From the NCBI GenBank assembly GCA_017419465.1, contig JAFOLE010000314.1, positions 1 through 14,728 of the forward strand: 14,728 nucleotides of DNA, in the 5' to 3' direction. The first letter of the stretch is position 1; each line of letters begins with the position of its first letter. A model generated the notes under the pieces. That model did not search any database and had not been told where the DNA came from. It saw only the letters and a list, made by a program, of their open reading frames with translations. This DNA is from Solobacterium sp. (lineage in GTDB: Bacteria; Bacillota_I; Bacilli_A; Erysipelotrichales; Erysipelotrichaceae). The translations under genes were made by a program, and so were the position numbers. Shown piece after piece: positions 1-6,580 of the stretch.

Positions 1-104
1 CCCTCGCAGACAGCAAGGGCTCAAAAGTTCTTAAAGCACATGAAACTTTCAACCTCGGTAACATGATTAAGCTTTCGCCGTTACTGTCTTTGGTATCGAT
101 AACG
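1..104 (-). promoter_or_regulatory. Ribosomal protein L10 leader (rplJ-rplL attenuator), 5' part
   Basis: Read on the minus strand, the transcript from the promoter at 111-139 begins with a structured leader. Its landmarks match what I remember of the L10(L12)4-binding leader of Bacillota: AGACAG (89-84), a helix closed by GTAAC/GTTAC and followed by CCGAGG (58-53), a second hairpin AAAGTT/AACTTT, and a final hairpin CCCTTGC/GCGAGGG (19-1) whose loop holds TGTCT. CTGTCT at 13-8 is complementary to AGACAG at 89-84. The early pairing and the final hairpin are therefore mutually exclusive, as expected for an attenuator in which bound L10 favours termination. The U-run and the target gene lie beyond the left edge, so the rplJ-rplL assignment is an inference from the leader type. 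Confidence 0.72.
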
Positions 105-110
105 ATCAAT

Positions 111-139
111 ATCATACTGCCCGCTATCATTCATGTCAA
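111..139 (-). promoter_or_regulatory. Strong sigma-A promoter for the L10 leader
   Basis: On the minus strand a perfect -35 TTGACA (139-134) is separated by exactly 17 bp from a -10 TATGAT (116-111), five of six consensus bases. Initiation is expected near 104. It is the best promoter match in the window, as fits a ribosomal protein operon. It lies 43 bp beyond the dehydrogenase stop codon, and no good minus-strand terminator separates the two, so some dehydrogenase transcripts may run into this unit. Confidence 0.8.
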
Positions 140-181
140 ACGGTTTTTCATGTTTTTTCGCATATTCATGCGATTTTTAAT

Positions 182-1156
182 CTAATAGCCTCTGTTCAGA
201 TCCACCTCGCGCAGGAACGGTCTTCCCTCCGCATACCGGCGGAAGTCATCCAGAAAGAGATCCACGATCCGTTCCACCGTATAGGGAAGCGAGGTATCTC
301 CTGCCACATGCGGGGTAATCAGAAGATTCGGGCACGCCCAGAAGGAATCCTCCGCAGGGATCGGTTCGGTCTCAAAGACATCGAGGGCAGCGTATAACCG
401 CTTCTTATTCAGTTCTTCTTCCAGCGCCTTCTGATCGATACAGATGCCGCGGCCGACATTGACAACTAACGCATTGTCCGGGAGGAGGCCAAGTTCCTTC
501 TTCCCGATGATGTGCGCAGTATCCGCAGTACCGGGGAGTGACAGAATCAGGATATCCGTCTGCGGAAGCACGGTGTCCAGTTCTCCGGTTGTGATGACCC
601 GGTCAAACAGATCCTTCGGGTTCTTCCCGCTGCGGTTGACGCCGATGATGGTCTTTGGCTGAAACGCCCACAGGCGTACGGCCGTCGTCTGGCCGATATC
701 CCCTGTCCCCAGGATGGTGATCCGGCTGCGCAAAATCGAGCGGACCGGAAGATTTCTCGTCCATCTGCGTTCGTTAACGATCTGTGTGTATTCCGGCTGG
801 CGGCGGAATACTTCCAGAATCAGCATGATGATATGTTCGGCAATCGTTACGCCATAGGCCCCGCTTGAACAGGTCAGCGCAGCTTTGCCGGATGTAAAGA
901 TGTCACAGCCCGCAAACTGATTGACGCCGGCGCTCGGAGAGCACTGCCATTTCAGATTCGGGGCGGATGCGGCAAGTTTTGCGGAGGTCGAAAAGAGCAC
1001 TTCCGTGCCGTCGATGAATTCCATAGCGTCTTCGGTATTCCGAAAGAACCGCACCCGGTAGCCGTAGCTAGCAGTAATACGCTCGATCTTCATACGCTGT
1101 GCATCCGTCATTTCCGGAAGCACAACAGTCACAAGACGGGGTGATCTCTGTGTCAT
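182..1156 (-). CDS. D-isomer specific 2-hydroxyacid dehydrogenase
   Basis: An NAD(P)-dependent oxidoreductase of 324 residues, the usual length for the D-2-hydroxyacid dehydrogenase family; it would interconvert a 2-keto acid and a D-2-hydroxy acid in the cytosol. The Rossmann motif GTGDIG is at 150-155. The family's catalytic triad is visible: R236 in VNVGRG, E264 in DVFETEP and H283 in TPHVAG. The ATG is preceded by GGAAGGAAG at a spacing of about 9 nt. The gene lies 68 bp downstream of the ChrA pair on the same strand but is separated from it by a terminator. A TACAAT at 1186-1181 could be the -10 of its own promoter, with a poor -35. Substrate cannot be read from sequence: glyoxylate/hydroxypyruvate reductase-like or another short 2-keto acid are possible. 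The protein may not be functionally tied to its neighbours. Confidence 0.93.
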   Translation of the reverse strand: MTQRSPRLVTVVLPEMTDAQRMKIERITASYGYRVRFFRNTEDAMEFIDGTEVLFSTSAKLAASAPNLKWQCSPSAGVNQFAGCDIFTSGKAALTCSSGAYGVTIAEHIIMLILEVFRRQPEYTQIVNERRWTRNLPVRSILRSRITILGTGDIGQTTAVRLWAFQPKTIIGVNRSGKNPKDLFDRVITTGELDTVLPQTDILILSLPGTADTAHIIGKKELGLLPDNALVVNVGRGICIDQKALEEELNKKRLYAALDVFETEPIPAEDSFWACPNLLITPHVAGDTSLPYTVERIVDLFLDDFRRYAEGRPFLREVDLNRGY

Positions 1157-1185
1157 CGTGCACCACTTCCTTCCATCTTCATTGT

Positions 1186-1214
1186 AAAAGAAAACCGGGC
1201 ATCAAAGTACCCGG
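1186..1214 (-). terminator. Intrinsic terminator after the ChrA pair
   Basis: Minus-strand stem CCGGGTA/TGCCCGG (1214-1195, one G-U pair, 6-nt loop) followed directly by TTTTCTTTT. It lies 10 bp past the stop of the second ChrA gene and should separate that operon from the dehydrogenase. Confidence 0.8.
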
Positions 1215-1224
1215 ATGATTCAAA

Positions 1225-1794
1225 TCAGAAGGAGAAGATCATGCCTGCGCATGCGGCTGCGACGATCAGGAAGATCGGATGCGGTGTTTTCTTCGGCAGT
1301 TTGTATCCTGCAAGAAGGACCGCAAACAGGAGAATGGACTTCCATTTGAAGAAGGAACCGAAGTCCCCTGCGCCGAGCGCATCCGTGCGGAACAGCGATA
1401 CCAGGAAGATACTGATGACCGCGGAGAGAATGAATCCGCAGACCGCCGGACGAAGTCCGGAGAAGATACCCTGCACGACCTGGAGTTTCTTGAAGCGCTC
1501 CAGCACGCTTGCGATGATGCAGATGACGATGATACTGGGCGTTACCAGCGAGAGGGTTGCGGCAATCGCACCCGGAATGCCGAACTGCGAATAGCCGACA
1601 TAGGTTGCCATGTTTACACCGATCGGTCCCGGTGTGCTTTCGCTCACCGCCAGCATGGTGGTCAGTTGATCCAGCGTGAACCAGCCGTATTTGACCGACA
1701 TTTCCCGTAAGAACGGAATGGTGGCGTAACCGCCGCCGATCGCAAAGAGACCGGTCTTGAAGTACTCCCAGCAGAGCAGCAGGAACTCTTTCAT
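1225..1794 (-). CDS. chrA: ChrA-family (chromate transporter) half-protein, C-type
   Basis: A 189-residue integral membrane protein, one half of a split CHR-superfamily transporter; the two short proteins are thought to act together. It carries the family's N-terminal IGGGYATIP (19-27) and ESTPGPIGVN (52-61) motifs. Hydrophobic segments follow through to the C terminus (for example near 75-95, 105-135 and 150-187). The start overlaps the upstream half by 4 bp (ATGA) and has AGGAGGG in front, so the pair is translationally coupled and probably made in equal amounts. A terminator follows. The family name comes from chromate efflux, but in anaerobic Bacillota the physiological substrate is usually unknown. 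Placement beside a YwrD-like gamma-glutamyltransferase gene hints at a different anion. Confidence 0.93.
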   Translation of the reverse strand: MKEFLLLCWEYFKTGLFAIGGGYATIPFLREMSVKYGWFTLDQLTTMLAVSESTPGPIGVNMATYVGYSQFGIPGAIAATLSLVTPSIIVICIIASVLERFKKLQVVQGIFSGLRPAVCGFILSAVISIFLVSLFRTDALGAGDFGSFFKWKSILLFAVLLAGYKLPKKTPHPIFLIVAAACAGMIFSF

Positions 1795-2345
1795 GCGTTT
1801 GCGCCCTCCTTCTGTTTCTTCATCAGGAACATCGCATAGCCGGTCGCACCTGCAAGAATGACAAGCAGGAAGGTCGGAATCGATGTGAAATAGTTCAGCG
1901 CAAAGGCTGCCGCAAAGATCACGAAGGTCGGAATGTCCTTCACGCCCTTGAGGATAAGTTTGCGGATCGCCTCAAACAGCAGAACGCAGACACCGATCTG
2001 GATGCCGCCCAGGGCATGCTGGACGACGGGAATATCCGAGAAGTTGGAAATGAGACCTGCAATAATGGTGATGATCACCAGAGACGGGCTGATGACGCCG
2101 AGCGTCGCCGCAATGCCTCCCGCCACGCCTTTGACCTTGTATCCGACAAAGGTTGCGGTGTTGACCGCGATGATGCCCGGGGTAACCTGGCCGAGGGCAT
2201 AGTAATCCATGATCTCGTCTTCGGTTGCCCAGTGGTATTTTTCAATTGCCTCTTTCTGAATCATCGGCAGCATCGCATAACCGCCGCCGAAGGTGAAGAG
2301 ACCCATACGGAACCACGCCGCATACAGATCCCACAGTACATTCAT
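1791..2345 (-). CDS. chrA: ChrA-family (chromate transporter) half-protein, N-type
   Basis: A 184-residue membrane protein, the first half of the split CHR transporter. It carries FGGGYAMLP (19-27), the QVTPG motif (53-57) and VNTATFVGYK (61-70), all hallmarks of short-chain CHR proteins. The start is well supported by AAGGAG about 8 nt upstream of the ATG (2359-2354 on the minus strand). The stop overlaps the next half by 4 bp. The gene is transcribed divergently from the LysR gene across only 65 bp, which makes that LysR protein the natural candidate regulator. Anion transport, of sulfate or chromate type, is the family expectation. Actual substrate is not determinable here. Confidence 0.93.
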   Translation of the reverse strand: MNVLWDLYAAWFRMGLFTFGGGYAMLPMIQKEAIEKYHWATEDEIMDYYALGQVTPGIIAVNTATFVGYKVKGVAGGIAATLGVISPSLVIITIIAGLISNFSDIPVVQHALGGIQIGVCVLLFEAIRKLILKGVKDIPTFVIFAAAFALNYFTSIPTFLLVILAGATGYAMFLMKKQKEGANA

Positions 2346-2370
2346 AATTTTTCGCTCCTTAAATCTGATG

Positions 2371-2399
2371 CATATAATAGTTGTAGATTTGTTTAAACA
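2371..2399. promoter_or_regulatory. Divergent promoter and operator region of the LysR gene and ChrA pair
   Basis: On the plus strand TATAAT (2373-2378) is a perfect -10 for the LysR gene, about 33 bp before its ATG, with no good -35. On the minus strand TATATG (2376-2371), with TGTTTA 17 bp upstream, or the overlapping TATTAT, could be the -10 for the ChrA pair. The two -10 elements share the same bases. A perfect 10-bp palindrome, TGTTTAAACA (2390-2399), sits between the LysR -10 and its ribosome binding site and could be part of an operator. Regulation by the LysR protein is inferred from the arrangement. Confidence 0.5.
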
Positions 2400-2410
2400 C
2401 GGAGGGTGTT

Positions 2411-3250
2411 ATGGAACTGAAACAGCTCGAATACTTCCTCGCTGTCGCCGATGCCGGCAGTATCTCCGAGGCAGCCCGCCTCCTGCATATGACACAGCCT
2501 CCCCTGTCCGTTCAGATGAAACTTCTTGAGAACGAAATCGGGACAGATCTCTTTATCCGTTCGCATCGCCGCACGGTGCTGACCGATGCCGGAAAGAAAC
2601 TCTACGAACATGCCCGTATCATTCTCGAACTCACGGAATCCGCTGTCAAGGAGACTGCGGACACCGGTAAATATCATACGCTCCGCATCGGCATGACGCC
2701 AACCACGATGCCGGTTCTGTTACCTTATCTGACCGCTCTGAAACAGAGCGACGCAAGCGTGCGCTATGAGATTTACGACAACAATACCTTTCTGCTTAAG
2801 GAACTGCTCGCAAACAATCAGCTGGATGCGGCAGCTGTGCGCACGCCGATTTCCCTTCCGGGCAGAGATACCTTTGTCCTGAAGGAAGACCGGATGCTGG
2901 GAGCGGCTTCCGTAAATCTGCCTTCCTCCCTTACCCTTGCGGAACTGGCGTCGTATCCGCTGATTCTGTACCGCCGTTATTACGAAGTCGTCATGAGCGC
3001 CTTCCGGAGCCATGAGCTGAATCCGCACATCTTTGCGGTCTGCGATGACGCGCGCACAGCGCTCGAGCTTGCCCGCGGAACCGAAGCGGTTGCGGTGGTG
3101 CCGGAGTCCATGCGTGCACACTGCGGCGACCATTCCGTTGCGGTAATCGATGAGAAGAGTCTGGAGACGGAAATTCTCTTTGTCTATACCGAAAGCAGTG
3201 TCAGTCCGCAGCTGCGTCAGCTGATCGATCTGATCCGCGCGGATCAGTAA
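2411..3250 (+). CDS. LysR-family transcriptional regulator
   Basis: A 279-residue DNA-binding protein of usual LysR length. Residues 1-60 form the winged helix-turn-helix (SISEAARLLHMTQPPLS at about 17-33). A linker helix follows, and from about 90 there is a periplasmic-binding-protein-like effector domain (LRIGMTPTTMPVLLPYL). The ATG is preceded by GGAGGG at an ideal distance. It diverges from the ChrA pair, and its last 7 bases overlap the end of the convergent gamma-glutamyltransferase gene. Autoregulation and control of the ChrA pair are the usual expectation for this layout; control of the peptide operon is possible but that promoter is 8 kb away. The effector is unknown. Confidence 0.93.
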   Translation: MELKQLEYFLAVADAGSISEAARLLHMTQPPLSVQMKLLENEIGTDLFIRSHRRTVLTDAGKKLYEHARIILELTESAVKETADTGKYHTLRIGMTPTTMPVLLPYLTALKQSDASVRYEIYDNNTFLLKELLANNQLDAAAVRTPISLPGRDTFVLKEDRMLGAASVNLPSSLTLAELASYPLILYRRYYEVVMSAFRSHELNPHIFAVCDDARTALELARGTEAVAVVPESMRAHCGDHSVAVIDEKSLETEILFVYTESSVSPQLRQLIDLIRADQ

Positions 3251-4857
3251 CACGCAATATTGGAATCGGTCCGGCTCTCACAGCCGCCGACCAGAACGCC
3301 GTTATCCAGACGCTGGATGATCTGCCCGCGTCCGAAGGCTCCGCCGTTCAGCGCAAAGCGGATGTCATGACCGCGTCTTGAAAGCTGCTCTGCCAGTGCA
3401 TGATCGAAGGACGGTTCGAGTTCGACCGTCTTTTCCTTGATCCACTGCCAGCGCGGCGCATCAAGCGCCATCTGCGGATTCAGTCTGAAGTCGACAAGAT
3501 TCTGCACAACCTGAACATGTCCCTGCGGCTGCATGTAGCCGCCCATGACGCCGAACGGTCCGACCGCCTTCCCGTCTTTTGTGAGGAAGCCCGGGATGAT
3601 CGTATGGTAGGACTTTTTGTGCGGCGCCAGAACATTGGCGTCTTCTTCGTTCAGACTGAAGTCACTGCCGCGGTTGGCAAGCGTCACGCCATAGCCTTCC
3701 AGCGTAATCCCGCTGCCGAAGCCCATGTAGTTGGACTGGATATAGGAAACCATGTTTCCTTCGCCGTCCGCCGTGCAGAGGTAGACCGTTCCGCTCTTCG
3801 GCGGTACTGCATGAACCGGCAGGCCTGCCGCATCGGTGATTTCCTTTGCGCGCATGGCGCCGTATTCCGGCTTTAACAGATCGTGATAGTCGATCGTCAT
3901 GCAGGAAGGGTCGGTGACATAGTGCTTCGCGTCCGCAAAGGCGATCTTCATCGCCTCAAGCTGACGGTGCACGGCTTCCGCATTGCGTGACTCGAACGAA
4001 AATTCCTTCAGGATATTCAGCGCCATCAGGGCGGTAATGCCCTGCCCGTTGGGCGGAATCTCCCATACGTCATAGCCGCGGTAATTCACATGGATCGGAT
4101 CGACCCACTTCGATTCATACTCGCTGAGATCTTCCATGCAGAAGTATCCGCCGTCACGCTGTGACTGCTTTACGAGCTGTTCCGCGATCTCTCCCTTGTA
4201 GAATGCATCCGCATCGGTCTCCGCAATCAGGCGGAGTGTTTTTGCATGATTGGGGAGTTTTACGATCTCACCGAAGTGATAGGACTCTCCGTCCTTTGTG
4301 AAGGTTCTGAACCACTCCTCAAATTCCGGCTTTCCGTCAAAGCGCTGATGGAACAGCATCGTGGAGCGCTCCCACATCGCCGCCAGCATCGGTCCAAGCG
4401 GATAGCCTTCCTCCGCATACCGGATCGCCGGCGCAAGATCTTCCTTCAGCGACAGTTTTCCGAAGCGCTTTACAAGCGTCGGCCACGCCTTGACCGCACC
4501 CGGAACCATGACCGGCGTCCAGCCGAATTTCGGCATCGTGCCGTCCGGGCTTTTCGCCTTCACATCTTCCAGTGTGATATTCTTCGGCGAATAGCCGGAG
4601 GAATTCAGACCGTAGAGCTGATCTTTGATCCAGACAAGCGCAAAGCTGTCTGATCCAAGACCGTTGGCGGTCGGCTCCACTACGGTCAGCGCCGCAGCGG
4701 TTGCGACAGCCGCATCGACGGCGTTGCCGCCCTTGCGCAGGACTTCCAGTCCGGCTGCGCTGGCAAGCTGGGAACCGGTTGCGACCATCCCGTTGCGGGC
4801 GGTCAGCACAAACCGGTTGGAGGCATAGGGCTGATACAGTGCATCATACTCAGGCAT
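3244..4857 (-). CDS. Gamma-glutamyltransferase-family hydrolase, YwrD-like, cytoplasmic
   Basis: A 537-residue N-terminal-nucleophile hydrolase that hydrolyses or transfers gamma-glutamyl (or, in some relatives, acyl) groups. Family precursors cleave themselves before a Thr that becomes the nucleophile; here that is T357 in SGTVYL, followed by DGEGNMVS. The segments SNYMGFGSG (375-383), PFGVMGGYMQPQGHVQV (434-450) and LDAPRW (465-470) mark the YwrD-like branch rather than secreted Ggt. The ATG at 4857 is chosen because AAGGAG lies about 7 nt upstream and homology starts there. An in-frame extension to 5037 exists but is antisense to oppF. There is no signal peptide, so the enzyme should stay in the cytosol and act on imported compounds. 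The start overlaps the oppF stop by 8 bp (ATGCCTGA), indicating translational coupling. The end overlaps the LysR gene by 7 bp. Substrate candidates are glutathione, other gamma-glutamyl peptides or acylated amino acids. Confidence 0.93.
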   Translation of the reverse strand: MPEYDALYQPYASNRFVLTARNGMVATGSQLASAAGLEVLRKGGNAVDAAVATAAALTVVEPTANGLGSDSFALVWIKDQLYGLNSSGYSPKNITLEDVKAKSPDGTMPKFGWTPVMVPGAVKAWPTLVKRFGKLSLKEDLAPAIRYAEEGYPLGPMLAAMWERSTMLFHQRFDGKPEFEEWFRTFTKDGESYHFGEIVKLPNHAKTLRLIAETDADAFYKGEIAEQLVKQSQRDGGYFCMEDLSEYESKWVDPIHVNYRGYDVWEIPPNGQGITALMALNILKEFSFESRNAEAVHRQLEAMKIAFADAKHYVTDPSCMTIDYHDLLKPEYGAMRAKEITDAAGLPVHAVPPKSGTVYLCTADGEGNMVSYIQSNYMGFGSGITLEGYGVTLANRGSDFSLNEEDANVLAPHKKSYHTIIPGFLTKDGKAVGPFGVMGGYMQPQGHVQVVQNLVDFRLNPQMALDAPRWQWIKEKTVELEPSFDHALAEQLSRRGHDIRFALNGGAFGRGQIIQRLDNGVLVGGCESRTDSNIACY

Positions 4858-6580
4858 TCTGGTTCTCCTTTTCGTCATACAGATGACAAGCGACAAACCT
4901 GCCCGGCTCAACTTCCCGGTATTTCGGCATCGTTTCCTTACAGATGTCCATGCACTTCCTGCAGCGGGTGTGGAACGGACATCCGGACGGCGGATTGATC
5001 GGGCTGGGCACTTCGCCCTGAAGGATATCCTCGTCATTCTCTTCCTGGTTCAGACGCATCCGGGGCACCGCATCCAGCAGAGACTGGGTGTACGGATGAA
5101 GCGGGCGCTTGAACAGATCGGCACAGGATGCCAGCTCGCATACTCTGCCGAGATACATGACCATGACACGGTCGCAGAAATGCTTTACGACACCGAGGTC
5201 ATGCGTAATGAAGAGATAGGTCAGATTCTTTTCCTCCTGAAGCCGGTTGAGCAGCTGAAGGATCTGCGCCTGAACGGATACGTCCAGGGCGGATACCGCC
5301 TCATCGAGCACGATGAAGCTCGGATCCAGCGCAATCGCCCGGGCAATGCCCACACGCTGCTTCATACCGCCGGAAAGGGAATTCGGGTAGGAATAGTAAT
5401 GTTCGGCCTTGAGATCCACCTGATGGAGAAGCGACAGCGTCTTTTCACGGCGCAGGTCTCTGCTCATATTGGTGTGGATCTGCAGGACTTCCTCCACTGC
5501 TTTTCCCACGGACTGGCGCGGGTCCAGTGAAGCGGCGGGGTCCTGGAAGACCATCTGGAGGTCCGGCCGGATCGACCGCATCTCCTGCTTTGTCAGTTTA
5601 CCAAGATTGATGCCGGTCTCATAGTTCCGATCCAGTTTTGCCTGGTAGGCCGGGTCCATTGTCAGCTCCGTTAACGGCAGGATGTCTTTTCCGCGGTACT
5701 TCTCAAAGGCTTCATTGCGGTAGTTCATCTCAATTCTGCCGTGTTCTTCGATTTCCGCCTTGAGCTGTTCTGCCTGCGGCTTCAGGGTTTCGATCTCCGC
5801 CTGCAGCTTTGCGGCGTCAAGCGATGCGGTGTTCTTTTTGATTGCCTTCAGATCGGCAAGCTCAAACTCTTCCTGATCGTTCAGGGAAGGCTTTGCCTCA
5901 AGGTCCGCGATCCATTTGTCGACATTGGCTTTCTGATCGAGGAGAACCTCGTTCTGTTCAATCTGGTTGACGATTTTATTGTGCTTCAGAACGGTCTGAT
6001 GAACCGTTCTGACTTCATTTTCCGCTTTGGTAAAGAGTTCGGCGATCTTATCAATGTCCCTGCACAGGATCAGCGAGCCGACTGTGCGGGAGCCTTCCCG
6101 CAGCTGTCTTGACGCATCCTTGCGCAGTTCCTTGGATTCGAATTCCTTCTTTGCGATCTCCTTGCGCAGACGGATGTATTTTACCTCATCCGATTTGTTT
6201 CCGTCGGGATCGAGGTCTGCCGTCTGGGCGCGGAGCTTTTCTGCCTCCGCATCGACCGCAAGGCTCTTCTGATAATAATCGCCCGCTTTTTTCTGATAAT
6301 CCTTCAGTTTGTCGATTTCATCCTGGATATACCGGGGATTGAGTTCCTGAATGGATTTACCGTAATAAACACACGATCCGCCGCTTGCCTCATACAGCTG
6401 CAGGATCGTCCGTCCAAGGGTCGATTTTCCGCATCCGGACTCACCGACCACACCGAATTTTTCACCTTCATACACGGTAAAGGATACATCCTCCACCGCT
6501 CTGAGGATCCGGTTCCGGTCCACCGGAAAGTGTTTCTTCAGTTTGCGCAGCTGCAGCAGCGGCTTTTTCTGTTCAGTCAT
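4850..6580 (-). CDS. oppF: Oligopeptide ABC transporter ATPase OppF with large coiled-coil-like insertion
   Basis: The second nucleotide-binding subunit of the peptide importer, 576 residues against roughly 320 for ordinary OppF/DppF. It has Walker A GESGCGKST (46-54), Q-loop MVFQDP (Q346), signature LSGGMKQ (402-408), Walker B FIVLDEAVSALD (422-433) and H-loop H460, all intact. The C-terminal peptide-transporter extension carries four clustered cysteines (C534, C540, C543, C547) and C565. About 250 extra residues (roughly 83-330), rich in Lys, Glu, Gln, Ala and Leu, are inserted between Walker A and the Q-loop. The ATG at 6580 has GGAGG 8 nt upstream; a GTG at 6589 lies against that site and is less likely. 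The start overlaps oppD by 8 bp and the stop overlaps the gamma-glutamyltransferase start by 8 bp. The insertion is in frame and the core motifs are sound, so it is not a broken gene. Confidence 0.93.
   Translation of the reverse strand: MTEQKKPLLQLRKLKKHFPVDRNRILRAVEDVSFTVYEGEKFGVVGESGCGKSTLGRTILQLYEASGGSCVYYGKSIQELNPRYIQDEIDKLKDYQKKAGDYYQKSLAVDAEAEKLRAQTADLDPDGNKSDEVKYIRLRKEIAKKEFESKELRKDASRQLREGSRTVGSLILCRDIDKIAELFTKAENEVRTVHQTVLKHNKIVNQIEQNEVLLDQKANVDKWIADLEAKPSLNDQEEFELADLKAIKKNTASLDAAKLQAEIETLKPQAEQLKAEIEEHGRIEMNYRNEAFEKYRGKDILPLTELTMDPAYQAKLDRNYETGINLGKLTKQEMRSIRPDLQMVFQDPAASLDPRQSVGKAVEEVLQIHTNMSRDLRREKTLSLLHQVDLKAEHYYSYPNSLSGGMKQRVGIARAIALDPSFIVLDEAVSALDVSVQAQILQLLNRLQEEKNLTYLFITHDLGVVKHFCDRVMVMYLGRVCELASCADLFKRPLHPYTQSLLDAVPRMRLNQEENDEDILQGEVPSPINPPSGCPFHTRCRKCMDICKETMPKYREVEPGRFVACHLYDEKENQNA

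Noticed and set aside
159..178. Plus-strand hairpin CGCAT/ATGCG followed by ATTTTT, terminator-like
   Set aside because: No credible plus-strand gene precedes it, the stem is only 5 bp, and on the minus strand it is followed by A residues rather than U.
3..185. Plus-strand open frame ending at 185 with a hydrophobic C terminus, resembling the end of a membrane protein
   Set aside because: It is antisense to a near-consensus promoter and an L10-type leader, and would overlap the dehydrogenase stop. It shows no recognisable family motif.
4858..5037. 60-codon upstream extension of the gamma-glutamyltransferase frame
   Set aside because: It lies antisense-frame within oppF coding sequence, has no family similarity, and the ATG at 4857 has a proper ribosome binding site.
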